From: Neisseria sp. | GTDB lineage: Bacteria; Pseudomonadota; Gammaproteobacteria; Burkholderiales; Neisseriaceae | Direction of reading: 5' to 3' | DNA length: 59,224 nucleotides | Assembly: GCF_030523955.1 (NCBI RefSeq) | Contig: NZ_JAUNHL010000008.1 | Coordinates: 1-59,224 of the forward strand | Part shown: positions 1 through 9,297 of the stretch, in pieces | How the letters are laid out: the number at the start of each line of letters is the position of its first letter | Position numbering within the stretch: the first letter of the stretch is position 1 | Notes under the pieces: model-generated | Databases searched by the model: none | What the model saw: only the letters and a program-made list of their open reading frames with translations | Told to the model about the DNA's origin: nothing | Made by a program: the position numbers and the translations under genes

Positions 1-67
1 GCAACGGGTAGCTGTCGATATGTTTGCTCATCATTATTTGGGCTTGTTGGTGGAAAAAGCTGCTCAT
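1..67 (-). CDS. 5' end of an unidentified gene (partial)
   Basis: On the minus strand an open frame starts at ATG 67 and runs off the window, giving about 22 residues beginning MSSFFHQQAQIM. The purine-rich AGAGGAG seven to eight bases upstream would be a good ribosome binding site. It is also the 3' arm of the dnaE terminator hairpin, so the start is uncertain; in-frame ATGs at 34 and 31 have no clear ribosome binding site. Too little is visible to name a product. Confidence 0.3.
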   Translation of the reverse strand, partial: MSSFFHQQAQIMMSKHIDSYPL

Positions 68-69
68 AA

Positions 70-112
70 AAAAACTCCTCTGAATTCTTTAGGGGAATTT
101 AGAGGAGTTTTT
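70..112 (-). terminator. Rho-independent terminator after dnaE
   Basis: Inverted repeat AAAACTCCTCT (71-81) with AGAGGAGTTTTT (101-112), with further pairing inside the loop and T runs on both sides. It lies 30 bp after the dnaE stop. Confidence 0.7.
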
Positions 113-142
113 GGTTTTTTGCAAAGGTCTCAGGCCTGTCGT

Positions 143-3100
143 TTACCAACCCACCGAAATATTGTATTCGCCCATGGTTTGGGTAAGCCGGTCGAACAGT
201 TGGGCATCGGGTTGCAGCCGCCAGCGGCCGCCGGTGTCCAACTCGCCCTGTGCTTCATTGTTGCGGTAAAAGAAGTGTACCGGAATGCTGTGGGCGCTGC
301 TGTTGTCGGCGCGGTGTGCGCCGAGCAGGGCGAAGGTTTCGCTGATGTTGTGCTCGGGGCGGAAGATAAGGGTGAGGCTGCGGGCGTATTGTTCGCGGGC
401 GCCTTGCAGCGTCATCACATTGTTGGCCATGATGCGCAGACCCTCGCCGCCGCCGTAATCGTCGCGGCTGACCTTGCACTCCATCATCAATACCTGGTCG
501 GCTTTGAGCAGCCCTTGGCTTTGCTCCAGCGCCGGCCCGGTTACCATTACTTCGACTTTGCCCGACAAATCCTCCAGCGTAACGAAAAACAGCCGGCCGC
601 GTTTGCCCAGCATGCTGCGTACGCCGGTGGCGAAGCCGGCCACCCGCACGCTGTCTTGCGGTTTGAGGCGGGCGAGCGCCACCGGCGCGATTTTGCGCAC
701 TTCTTCGGCAAACGGGCCGAACGGGTGGCCGGAAAGGTAAAAGCCGATCACCTGTTTTTCTTCCAACAGTTTCACCGCTTCGCCCCACATCGGTACTTCG
801 GTCATTTTTACCGGTTCGATGGCGTCTTCCATCAGGTCGAACAGCCCGCCTTGGTTGGCGTTTTCCGCTTCCTGCTCGGCGTGGCTGACCGCCAGATCGA
901 GGTTGGCCAGCAGCATGGCGCGGTTGGGTTCTATGCCGTCGAAGGCGCCGCCGCGGATGAGCGATTCGATGGTGCGTTTGTTGACATGCTCTTTGCCGAC
1001 GCGCACGCAAAAGTCGAATAAATCTTTAAACGCGCCGCCGCTGTTGCGGGCGTACACCACCGCTTCGATGGCGCCTTCGCCCACGCCTTTGATGGCGCCC
1101 AGCGCATAGCGGATCTGCTTGCCGGGGTAAGGGGTGAACAGGTAGTCGGAATGGTTGATGTCGGGCGGCAGAAAGCTGATGCCGTTGGCCTGGGCGTCGT
1201 CGTAAAACAGTTTGAGCTGGTCGGTATCGGTTAACTCGGAAGACATGGTGGCGGCCATGAATTCGGCGGGGTAATGCGCTTTGAGCCAGGCGGTTTGGTA
1301 GGCCACCAGTGCGTAGGCGGCGGCGTGCGATTTGTTGAAGCCGTAGCCGGCGAATTTTTCCATGTAGTCGAAAATCTCGTCGGCCTTGCTGCGGGCGATG
1401 CCTTTGGCTTCGGCGCCTTGTGCGAAGGTTTCGCGGTGCTTGGCCATTTCTTCCGGCTTTTTCTTACCCATGGCGCGGCGCAGCAGGTCGGCGCCGCCGA
1501 GCGAATAGCCGCCGATAACCTGCGCCGCCTGCATCACTTGTTCCTGGTAGACCATGATGCCGTAGGTCGGCTCCAACACCGGCTCCAGCAGCGGGTGCAG
1601 GTATTCGAATTTTTCACCGTGCATCCGGCGGGTAAAGTCGGGAATCAGATCCATCGGGCCGGGGCGGTAGAGCGAAACGAAAGCGATGATCTCTTCGAAT
1701 TTGGTCGGCTTGGCGGCCACCAGCATTTTTTTCATGCCGGTGGATTCGAATTGGAAGACCGCGGTGGTGTTGCCTTTGGAAAAAATCTTGTAGGCATCCG
1801 CATCATCCAGCGGCAGTTGCGAGACGTCGACTTTTTCGCCGCTGGTGGCGGCGATGAAATTTTGCGCCATTTCGATGATGGTAAGGTTGCGCAGGCCTAA
1901 GAAGTCGAATTTCACCAGACCTGCTTCTTCTACGTCGCCCTTGTCGTACATCGACACCGGCGAGGCGGATTCGTCGGCTTGGTAAACCGGGCAGAAATCG
2001 GCGATTTTGCCGGGCGCAATCAATACGCCGCCGGCGTGCATACCGAGACCGCGGGTGAGGTCTTCCAGTTTTTTCGCCAGTTCGATTAAATCCTGCGCGT
2101 TTTCTTCTTCGATCAGCTCGTTGATTTGCGGCTCGGCCGCCATCGCTTTTTCCAAGCTCAGCGGTTTGTTGGCTTCCAGTGGAATCAGCTTGGAGAGGCG
2201 GTCGCACAGGGTAAACGGCAATTCCAGCACGCGGCCGACGTCGCGGATAATCGCTTTGGACGACAGGGTACCGAAGGTGACGATCTGGCTCACCGCTTCG
2301 CTGCCGTATTTCTCTCGCACATATTCGATGACGCGGCCACGGTTGCTTTGGCAGAAATCGATGTCGAAGTCGGGCATGGAAACGCGCTCGGGGTTGAGGA
2401 AACGTTCGAACAGCAGCGCGTATTTCAAGGGATCGAGGTCGGTGATTTTCAGCGAATAGGCCACCAGCGAGCCTGCACCCGAGCCACGGCCGGGGCCGAC
2501 CGGGCAGCCGTTGTTTTTCGCCCAGTTGATGAAGTCTTGTACGATGAGGAAGTAGCCGGGGAAACCCATCTGGATGATGATGTTCAATTCAAAATCCAGC
2601 CGCGCTTGGTATTCGGGCATTTTTTCGGCACGTTCTTTTTCATCGGGATAGAGCTGCGCCATGCGTTCCTGAAGGCCTTCGTTGGAGAGGCGGATAAGAT
2701 AGTCGTCCAGCGACATTGCATCGGGCGTGGGAAACAGCGGCAGGAAGTTTTTGCCCAGCGTGAGGGTGAGGTTGCAGCGTTTGGCGATTTCCAACGTGTT
2801 TTGCAGGGCTTCGGGAATATCGGCAAAACGTTCGGCCATCACCTCGGGGGAAACGAAATACTGGCCGTGGCTGAATTCGCGCGGTCGTTTTTTATCGGCC
2901 AATACCCATCCTTCGGCAATGCACACGCGCGCTTCGTGGGCGGCGAAATCGTCTTCGTCGAGAAATTGGGTGGGGTGGGTGGCCACTACCGGCAGGCCGA
3001 GCTCGCCGGCCAGTTGCAGGCTGCCGGCCACCGAGGCTTCCCATTGCGGTTTTTCGGGCAGGCGTTGCAGTTCCAGATAAAAGGCATCGGGAAACCAAGC

Positions 3101-3583
3101 GGCATATTTGCGTGCGGCTTCCTGCGCGGCGGCCGGATGGCCGTTCATCAGATGGCTGCCGACTTCGCCGTAATGGGCGCCGGAGAGGCAGATTAACCCG
3201 GTGTTGTCGCCCTCATCAAACCAAGCCGCTTCCAGCTGGGCGCGGTGGTTGTGGCGTTCGGTACCAACATAGGCGCGGGTGAGCAATTCGTTGAGCCGTA
3301 AGTAACCCGCATGGTTACGTGCCAGCAAAAGCGCGCGGAACGGATGGTCGGATTTGGCCGGATTGGCGATCCATACGTCGGTGGCGAGCAGCGGTTTAAT
3401 GCCGGCACCGCGGCAGGCTTTGTAGAATTTCACCCAGCCGAAACCGTTCATCAAATCGCTGATGGACAGCGCCGGCAAACGGTATTCAAGCGCACGCTTC
3501 ACTGCATTTTTGATGCGCACGGTGCCGTCGGTAATCGAGAATTCGGTGTGCAGGCGCAGGGGGATGTAAACGGCTGGGTTCAT
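143..3583 (-). CDS. dnaE: DNA polymerase III subunit alpha
   Basis: Catalytic subunit of the replicative DNA polymerase III holoenzyme, 1146 residues, the usual length for neisserial DnaE. The N-terminal PHP domain begins with LRLHTEFSITDG. The C-family polymerase core carries GPGRGSGAGSLVAY and the acidic catalytic motif PDFDIDFC near residues 400-410. A helix-hairpin-helix segment and an OB-fold (RVAGFATGVRSM) follow. The start ATG at 3583 matches the family N-terminus. The gene stands alone, with a hairpin terminator after it and repeat DNA before it. Large opposite-strand ORFs here are shadows of its GC-rich codons. Confidence 0.97.
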   Translation of the reverse strand: MNPAVYIPLRLHTEFSITDGTVRIKNAVKRALEYRLPALSISDLMNGFGWVKFYKACRGAGIKPLLATDVWIANPAKSDHPFRALLLARNHAGYLRLNELLTRAYVGTERHNHRAQLEAAWFDEGDNTGLICLSGAHYGEVGSHLMNGHPAAAQEAARKYAAWFPDAFYLELQRLPEKPQWEASVAGSLQLAGELGLPVVATHPTQFLDEDDFAAHEARVCIAEGWVLADKKRPREFSHGQYFVSPEVMAERFADIPEALQNTLEIAKRCNLTLTLGKNFLPLFPTPDAMSLDDYLIRLSNEGLQERMAQLYPDEKERAEKMPEYQARLDFELNIIIQMGFPGYFLIVQDFINWAKNNGCPVGPGRGSGAGSLVAYSLKITDLDPLKYALLFERFLNPERVSMPDFDIDFCQSNRGRVIEYVREKYGSEAVSQIVTFGTLSSKAIIRDVGRVLELPFTLCDRLSKLIPLEANKPLSLEKAMAAEPQINELIEEENAQDLIELAKKLEDLTRGLGMHAGGVLIAPGKIADFCPVYQADESASPVSMYDKGDVEEAGLVKFDFLGLRNLTIIEMAQNFIAATSGEKVDVSQLPLDDADAYKIFSKGNTTAVFQFESTGMKKMLVAAKPTKFEEIIAFVSLYRPGPMDLIPDFTRRMHGEKFEYLHPLLEPVLEPTYGIMVYQEQVMQAAQVIGGYSLGGADLLRRAMGKKKPEEMAKHRETFAQGAEAKGIARSKADEIFDYMEKFAGYGFNKSHAAAYALVAYQTAWLKAHYPAEFMAATMSSELTDTDQLKLFYDDAQANGISFLPPDINHSDYLFTPYPGKQIRYALGAIKGVGEGAIEAVVYARNSGGAFKDLFDFCVRVGKEHVNKRTIESLIRGGAFDGIEPNRAMLLANLDLAVSHAEQEAENANQGGLFDLMEDAIEPVKMTEVPMWGEAVKLLEEKQVIGFYLSGHPFGPFAEEVRKIAPVALARLKPQDSVRVAGFATGVRSMLGKRGRLFFVTLEDLSGKVEVMVTGPALEQSQGLLKADQVLMMECKVSRDDYGGGEGLRIMANNVMTLQGAREQYARSLTLIFRPEHNISETFALLGAHRADNSSAHSIPVHFFYRNNEAQGELDTGGRWRLQPDAQLFDRLTQTMGEYNISVGW

Positions 3584-3700
3584 GGGTTTTCCGGATGGTC
3601 AATCAAAACAGGCTCTATTGTAACAGTTCCGGCGGGGTGTGTTGTTAAGGCGGGAAAAGGGAGTATCGCAGCGGTATTTTCAGACAGGCATGCTTTTTCC

Positions 3701-3775
3701 TATAGCAGATTAACTTAACTTTCGCTACGGCAAGGCGCAGCAACGCCGTAGCGAAAGTTAAGTTAATCTGCTATA
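3701..3775. repeat. CREE-like element, minimal 75-bp palindrome
   Basis: Two perfect 30-bp inverted arms starting TATAGCAGATTAACTTAAC enclose only about 15 bp. The ends and the inner CGCTACGG block match the longer Correia-type copies in this window. This copy has lost the centre and become a long hairpin. It sits just after the symporter stop and may act as its transcription terminator. Confidence 0.8.
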
Positions 3776-3791
3776 TGATGCAACAACGGGT

Positions 3792-5294
3792 TTATTTGCC
3801 GTTTTTATTGCGCTCTTCCCAGAAGTGGGCGTTTTTGATGCCGAGTTTGACCGGATCGAAGGTGTATTCGGAAACGCCGGCTTTTTTCTGCGCTTCATAA
3901 TCGGCCAAGGCTTTTACGGCAGGTTTGGCCATGAAGAAGATGCACAAAATGCCCACGATGTTCAACCAAGCCATCAGGCCTACGCCCACGTCGCCCATGT
4001 TCCAGATGTAGCCGGAATTGTTGATGGCACCGTAGGTAACGGAGAACATCAGCACGACTTTAATCAGAAACAGCGAGCCTGTGGTGTTGAACGAACGGGT
4101 CAGGTAGGCCACATTGGTTTCGGCAATGTAGTAGTAGGCCATGATGGTGGTAAAGGAGAAGAAGAATACGGCGATGGCCACAAATATTTGGCCGAAACCG
4201 CCGAACACGCTGGATACGGCCATTTGGGTAAATGCCGGGCTGTTGATGGAGGTGTCGGCGGGTACGTTTTGTACCAAGAATTGGCCGGCTTCCAGCGTGC
4301 CTTGGATGTTGTACATGCCGGTCATCAGGATCATGAAGGCGGTGGCGGAACAAACGAACAAAGTGTCTACATAAACCGAGAATGCCTGCACGATGCCTTG
4401 CTGTGCCGGATGTTGCACCTCGGCGGCGGCGGCGTGGTGCGGGCCGGTACCTTGGCCGGCTTCGTTGGAGTAAACGCCGCGTTTCACGCCCCAGCCGATG
4501 GCGGCGCCGAATCCCGCTTGTGCGGTGAAGGCATCGCCGACAATCATGCCGATAACATCCGGCAGCTGGTGAATGTTGAGCATCACAATCAAAACGGCCA
4601 TCAGGATATAGCCCAGAGCCATGAACGGTACCACGAATTCGGCCACGCGGGCGATGCGCTTGATGCCGCCGAAAATAATCATGCCCAGAATCACCACGAT
4701 AAATAGGGTGACAATCAATTTGTTCATGCCCACGTCGCCGACGAAGGTCGCTACCGGATTGCCTTCGCCTATAATTTGGGTAACCGCGTTGGCCACGCCG
4801 TTGGCTTGGACGCCGGGAAGGAACAGGCCGCAGGAGATAATAGAAGCCAGCGCGAAAATAATACCGAAAATCTTGCCGCCGGCGCCGCCGAAGAATTTTT
4901 CAAAATAGTAAGACGGCCCGCCGCGATATTGGCCTTTGTCTTTTTCCTTATAAATTTGTGCCAGCGTGGATTCGATATAGGCGGTACTGGCGCCCAAAAA
5001 AGCGGTCACCCACATCCAGAATACGGCTCCGGGGCCGCCGAAGCCGATGGCGGCTGCCACACCGGCGATGTTGCCCATGCCTACGCGGCCGGAAAGGGCT
5101 ACGGCCAGCGCTTGGAAAGAGCTGATGCCTTCGGGCGAATCGTTACGGGCAAACAGCAGGCGCAGCATTTCTTTCAAATGGCGCACCTGCATAAAGCGGG
5201 TGAGGACGGAATAAAACAGACCGGCGCCCAGACACAAGTAAATCAGTGCCGGGCTCCAAATCCAACCATTGAGGGTGTTGATTAGCTGTTCCAT
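3792..5294 (-). CDS. Alanine/glycine:cation symporter (AGCS family)
   Basis: 500-residue inner-membrane protein of the AGCS (AlsT/DagA) family, which takes up alanine or glycine with Na+ or H+. Family motifs include GRVGMGNIAGVAAAIGFGGPGA near residues 70-90 and the signature YSNEAGQGTGPHHAAAA near residue 275, plus about 10-11 hydrophobic segments. Start ATG 5294 has GGGAG just upstream. It is the last gene of the minus-strand hut block, 200 bp after hutC, so it may join amino-acid catabolism, though it could have its own promoter. A second AGCS paralogue lies at 47681-49102. Substrate is inferred from family only. Confidence 0.9.
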   Translation of the reverse strand: MEQLINTLNGWIWSPALIYLCLGAGLFYSVLTRFMQVRHLKEMLRLLFARNDSPEGISSFQALAVALSGRVGMGNIAGVAAAIGFGGPGAVFWMWVTAFLGASTAYIESTLAQIYKEKDKGQYRGGPSYYFEKFFGGAGGKIFGIIFALASIISCGLFLPGVQANGVANAVTQIIGEGNPVATFVGDVGMNKLIVTLFIVVILGMIIFGGIKRIARVAEFVVPFMALGYILMAVLIVMLNIHQLPDVIGMIVGDAFTAQAGFGAAIGWGVKRGVYSNEAGQGTGPHHAAAAEVQHPAQQGIVQAFSVYVDTLFVCSATAFMILMTGMYNIQGTLEAGQFLVQNVPADTSINSPAFTQMAVSSVFGGFGQIFVAIAVFFFSFTTIMAYYYIAETNVAYLTRSFNTTGSLFLIKVVLMFSVTYGAINNSGYIWNMGDVGVGLMAWLNIVGILCIFFMAKPAVKALADYEAQKKAGVSEYTFDPVKLGIKNAHFWEERNKNGK

Positions 5295-5496
5295 GATGGG
5301 TGTGCTCCCTAACAGGGTAAGTGGTAAAAGTGATGGTTTGGTGCCATCCCAATAACTTGCTTCTTAACAAGAAATTACAGCAGGCGTTAATTTGCCACAA
5401 ATTTCCATAAAATAAAAGTTAATTGAACGGGAATTCTTGACTTTTTGTATCAAATGGCAGGAAAGATGTTAATGAACTGATAAGGCGGGGGCGTAA

Positions 5497-6210
5497 TCAG
5501 GCGAAGAAGCGGCCTACCAAACGGTAACGGCTGGCGGGGAACCACAAACGCACAAAAGTCACCACATTGCCGCCGCTCCAAGTGCGGCGTTGTATCACCA
5601 AGCAAGGTTCGTTTTTGAGCATGGAAAGTTCGTCGGCAATCTTTTTGGACGGTTGCAGCGCTTCAACCACGTGTTCGCCTTCGCTAAACGGGGCAACGGA
5701 AGAAAGATAGTCGTGGGCAGTGATGCTTTCGAAATCTTGTTGTAAATAATGCGGGGCCGCCGCCGGATTGACCCAGCGTTCCTCATATTGAATGGGGGTT
5801 TCGTCTTCATAATGCACCATTTGGGTGTGGAACACCGGGCTTTTCAGGGCGATGTCTAGCGCATAGGCCAATTCGGCATTGGCTTCAATACGGGTGCCGT
5901 TCAATACGCGGCAACGGTGGCGGTGGCCGCGGCTGGTGATTTCCGCCGCAATGCTGTGGATTTCGAACAGCGCCGATTGCGCTTTGGGCGGCGCTACAAA
6001 GGTGCCCACGCCTTGCAGGCGCACCAAGCGCCCTTCGTCGGTCAGCTCGCGTAAGGCGCGGTTAACCGTCATGCGCGATACGTTGAATTGCGCCACCAGT
6101 TCGTGCTCGGAAGGCAGCCGGTGGTTAACCGGCCAGATGCCTTGGTCGATTTGGCCCAATAGGTAGGTTTTTACTTTTTGGTAAAGCGGCAGGGGAATAT
6201 CTGCGGGCAT
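5497..6210 (-). CDS. hutC: Histidine utilization repressor HutC (GntR family)
   Basis: 237 residues. The N-terminal GntR winged helix covers about residues 5-75 (PLYQKVKTYLLGQI, LPSEHELVAQFNVSRMT), followed by a UTRA ligand domain (residues 90-235) ending FVRLWFPASRYRLVGRF, typical of HutC. In known systems HutC represses hut genes until urocanate binds. Its place directly after hutH supports the call. A palindrome TTGTATAGACAA in the hutU/hutI intergenic region is a plausible target. The ribosome binding site is only a weak AAGAAAG stretch. Confidence 0.93.
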   Translation of the reverse strand: MPADIPLPLYQKVKTYLLGQIDQGIWPVNHRLPSEHELVAQFNVSRMTVNRALRELTDEGRLVRLQGVGTFVAPPKAQSALFEIHSIAAEITSRGHRHRCRVLNGTRIEANAELAYALDIALKSPVFHTQMVHYEDETPIQYEERWVNPAAAPHYLQQDFESITAHDYLSSVAPFSEGEHVVEALQPSKKIADELSMLKNEPCLVIQRRTWSGGNVVTFVRLWFPASRYRLVGRFFA

Positions 6211-6267
6211 ATCGGTTTCTTTCTTTCTTCAACTATTCGGCTTCGGTTACAGCGCAAAGGTTTGTTT

Positions 6268-7806
6268 TCAGACAAGACTCGGTAACACGCCGGCCGGCAG
6301 CAGGCCGCTTAGGCGCTGTTCGGCCAACAGCGCGGCGGCCGCTTCGATATCGGGGGCGAAGAAGCGGTCTTCTTCGTAAAACGGCACGGCATCGCGCAAG
6401 ATGCGGCGCGCTTCTTCCAGCGGCGGGGTGGTTTTCAGGCAGCCTTCGCGCAAGTCCATGCCCTGGCAGGCCCCCAGCCATTCGATGGCGAGGATGTGGC
6501 GCACGTTGGCGGCCATTTCCCACAGCCGGGCGCCGGCGCGCGGCGCCATTGAAACGTGGTCTTCCTGATTGGCGGAAGTGGGGATGCTGTCGACGCTGTT
6601 GGGAAAGGCGAGCGCTTTGTTTTCGCTGCACAGGGCGGCAGAGGTGACTTGCGCGATCATAAAGCCGGAGTTGACGCCGCCGTTTTTTACCAGGAAGGGC
6701 GGCAGTTGCGACATGTGTTTGTCCATCATCATCGAAATGCGGCGCTCGGCAATCGAGCCGATTTCGGCCAGCGCCAGCGCGATGTTGTCGGCCGCCATCG
6801 CCACCGGCTCGGCGTGGAAATTGCCGCCGGAGAGAATTTCGTCGTCATCGGCGAACACCAGCGGGTTATCGGAAACGGCGTTGGCTTCCACCGCCAGCAC
6901 GGCGGCGGCCTGGCGCAGTTGGGTTAGCGCCGCGCCCATCACCTGCGGTTGGCAGCGCAGACAGTAGGGGTCTTGCACCTTGCCGCATTCGGCGTGCGAC
7001 AGGCCGATTTCGCTCTCCTCGCCCAAGAGGTGGCGGTAAACGGCGGCGGCATCGATCTGACCTTGCTGGCCGCGTACCGCATGGATGCGTGCGTCAAACG
7101 GCGTGCGCGAACCCAAAGCGGCCTCGACGGTGAGGCTGCCGGTTACGCTGGCGGCGGCAAACAAGTCTTCCGCTTCAAACAGGCCGCGCAGGGCGAATGC
7201 GGTGGAAACCTGGGTGCCGTTGAGCAGGGCCAAGCCTTCTTTGGCCGCCAATTCGATGGCGGGAATACCGGCGTGAGCGAGTGCTTCCGATGCGCTCAGC
7301 CATTGGCCGTTGTGGCGCGCCTTGCCTTCGCCCAGCAGCAGCAGGCTCATGTGGGCCAGCGGCGCCAAATCGCCGGAGGCACCGACCGAGCCTTTGAGCG
7401 GAATGTGCGGATAGACTTCGGCGTTCACCAGCGCGATCAGATGCTCCAGCACCACGCGGCGCACGCCGGAAAAGCCGCGTGCCAGACTGTTGATTTTCAA
7501 AAGCATAATCAGGCGGACGGTGGCATCGTCCAGCGCTTCGCCGACACCGGCGGCATGGCTCAACACGATGGAGCGTTGCAGTTTTTCCAAGTCTTCGCGG
7601 GCGATGCGGGTGGAGGCCAGCAGGCCGAAGCCGGTGTTGATGCCGTAAACCGTGCGGTTTTCTTCGACAATGCGGTTGACGCAGGCGACGCTGCGGTCAA
7701 TGGCGGCGTAGGCTTGGTCGGCCAGCGTGATGCGCACCGGTTCGTGATAGGCGCGGCGCAATTCGGAAAGTGCCAAACGGCCGGGATGAATGGTGATGGC
7801 AAACAT
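6268..7806 (-). CDS. hutH: Histidine ammonia-lyase
   Basis: First step of histidine degradation: L-histidine to urocanate plus ammonia, in the cytoplasm. 512 residues, the normal family length. The Ala-Ser-Gly triad that forms the MIO cofactor lies at residues 143-145 within [14 protein letters not shown]. Other family blocks are YGINTGFG (54-61) and [12 protein letters not shown] near residue 415. Start ATG 7806 has AAGGAAG upstream. hutC follows after 57 bp, probably cotranscribed. A DUS palindrome separates it from the upstream yjiH-like gene, so hutH-hutC may have a partly separate promoter. Confidence 0.97.
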   Translation of the reverse strand: MFAITIHPGRLALSELRRAYHEPVRITLADQAYAAIDRSVACVNRIVEENRTVYGINTGFGLLASTRIAREDLEKLQRSIVLSHAAGVGEALDDATVRLIMLLKINSLARGFSGVRRVVLEHLIALVNAEVYPHIPLKGSVGASGDLAPLAHMSLLLLGEGKARHNGQWLSASEALAHAGIPAIELAAKEGLALLNGTQVSTAFALRGLFEAEDLFAAASVTGSLTVEAALGSRTPFDARIHAVRGQQGQIDAAAVYRHLLGEESEIGLSHAECGKVQDPYCLRCQPQVMGAALTQLRQAAAVLAVEANAVSDNPLVFADDDEILSGGNFHAEPVAMAADNIALALAEIGSIAERRISMMMDKHMSQLPPFLVKNGGVNSGFMIAQVTSAALCSENKALAFPNSVDSIPTSANQEDHVSMAPRAGARLWEMAANVRHILAIEWLGACQGMDLREGCLKTTPPLEEARRILRDAVPFYEEDRFFAPDIEAAAALLAEQRLSGLLPAGVLPSLV

Positions 7807-7843
7807 AATGCTTCCTTCTTTTTGTGCAGATGAATATTGTCGG

Positions 7844-7867
7844 TTTTCAGACAGGCCTGTCTGAAAA
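7844..7867. terminator. Perfect DUS palindrome between yjiH-like gene and hutH
   Basis: TTTTCAGACAGG fused head to head with CCTGTCTGAAAA, a 24-bp palindrome with no loop, placed after the yjiH-like stop. It could attenuate transcription into hutH. Confidence 0.55.
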
Positions 7868-7889
7868 ACATTTTCTTAAATCCTATAGA

Positions 7890-9203
7890 CTAAGCCAGCC
7901 AGCCCATGGCCAGCCCCAAACGACCAACGGCGGCGGCCATTAAAATGCCGATGGCGGTACGTTGCAGCCATACCAGCAGCATATGGCGGATGCTTAGCGG
8001 AATGCTGGTGGCCAATACGCAGGGAATCAGCGCGGAGAAGAAAATCACGCTGCTCACCGAAATCACGGCGGTTACATAGCGGGTGAGGATGTCGGCTTCT
8101 TTCAGCAAAATGGCCGGCAGAAACATTTCCGCCAAACCGCTGGCCATGCCTTTGGCGGCGGCAAACGGCTCGCTTAAGCCGCCCAGCCAGGTAAACGGCA
8201 CCAAGAGCAATCCCAGCGCATCGAATACCGGCGTGTATTTGGCCAACAACAAACCGGTGAGGCCGATGGCCATGATCGAGGGCAAAATCGCCGCCGCCAT
8301 TTTCACGCCCGCCCAAAAGTGCGACCACAAAATCCGCAAGGGTTGATCGGCGTTTTGGGCGACGGCCAAGCCGCTGGCAAAGGCAAACGGCAGTCGTTTC
8401 GACCAAGGCAGGCTGTGGTCGGCCACGCCGCCGGAATGATCGATGCGGGTAATCGGCGGCAGGCGCGCGGTAACGGCGGTGATGGCGAAGGTAATCACGA
8501 AACAGCTCCAGAAATAGAAATTCCAGAACGGCATCAAATCCAGCGTTTTGGCCACCACCACCATAAAGGCGGCGGAAACGGTGGAAAAACCGGTGGCGAT
8601 GATCGCCGCTTCGCGGGCGGTGTATTTGCCGGCGCGGTACACCTGATCGGTGAGCAGCAGGCCCACCGAATAGCTGCCGACAAACGAAGCCACCGCATCA
8701 ATCGCCGACGAACCCGGCGTTTTCCACAAGCGGCGCATCACCGGCTGCATCAATACGCCCACCATTTCCAACAGGCCGAAACCGATGAGGAAGGCCAGCG
8801 CCAGCGCACCGATGGGAATAATCATCGACAAAGGCAGGCTCAGCTTTTCATACAGAAACGGCAGCATGTCTTTTTCGGTGAGCACCGCCGGCGCGGTACC
8901 GGAGAGATACCACAAGGTAATCAGCACGCCGGCGATTTTGAACAGGGTCAATACGCGTTCGGTGAAGCTTTTGTTCCAATTCCCGTTTGCAATCGGCGCC
9001 ACCGCGCCGTAGATCATCATCAATACCGCGATAACCGCCACCGGCGTTTTCCATTCGCGCACCAGATAGCTGGCGGCATGGTCGAACAGAATGGTGCTGC
9101 GGCCGGCAATCTCGATCGGCACGAAAAACATCACGATACCGATGCTGCTGAACACCAGCATTTTCAGCAGCGCGGCGGCATCAAACGAGGCTGCTTTCTC
9201 CAT
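7890..9203 (-). CDS. YjiH family membrane protein, candidate hut-linked transporter
   Basis: 437-residue polytopic inner-membrane protein of the YjiH family with nucleoside-recognition (Gate) domain features: about ten hydrophobic segments, FVGSYSVGLLLTDQVYRAGKYT near residue 195, and a C-terminal Gate-like repeat (PFAAAKGMASGLAEMFLPA). Start is ATG 9203 (MEKAASFDA) with AGGAGA upstream; the open frame extends 25 codons further but without such a site. Lying between hutU and hutH, it is a good candidate to move histidine, urocanate or a breakdown product. That role is inferred from context; the biochemical function of the family is poorly known. Confidence 0.85.
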   Translation of the reverse strand: MEKAASFDAAALLKMLVFSSIGIVMFFVPIEIAGRSTILFDHAASYLVREWKTPVAVIAVLMMIYGAVAPIANGNWNKSFTERVLTLFKIAGVLITLWYLSGTAPAVLTEKDMLPFLYEKLSLPLSMIIPIGALALAFLIGFGLLEMVGVLMQPVMRRLWKTPGSSAIDAVASFVGSYSVGLLLTDQVYRAGKYTAREAAIIATGFSTVSAAFMVVVAKTLDLMPFWNFYFWSCFVITFAITAVTARLPPITRIDHSGGVADHSLPWSKRLPFAFASGLAVAQNADQPLRILWSHFWAGVKMAAAILPSIMAIGLTGLLLAKYTPVFDALGLLLVPFTWLGGLSEPFAAAKGMASGLAEMFLPAILLKEADILTRYVTAVISVSSVIFFSALIPCVLATSIPLSIRHMLLVWLQRTAIGILMAAAVGRLGLAMGWLA

Positions 9204-9260
9204 AACGTTTCTCCTGTTGTGGTGATGGTTGTGGTGAAGCGAAGCGGGTGTGTCGAATCC

Positions 9261-9293
9261 ATGCCTACCTGAAAGCATCTTTCAGGTAGGCAT
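9261..9293. terminator. Variant-DUS inverted repeat after hutU
   Basis: Perfect 15-bp arms ATGCCTACCTGAAAG separated by CAT, just downstream of the hutU stop. The arms carry TGCCTACCTGAA instead of the TGCCTGTCTGAA used everywhere else in the window. No clear T run follows on the minus strand. Confidence 0.6.
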
Positions 9294-9297
9294 AGGC

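Noticed and set aside
20-1021. 333-codon plus-strand open frame opposite dnaE
   Set aside because: Antisense shadow of a well-identified gene; no family resemblance or ribosome binding site, and similar long shadows occur opposite hutH, hutU, mnmG, priA and the symporters.
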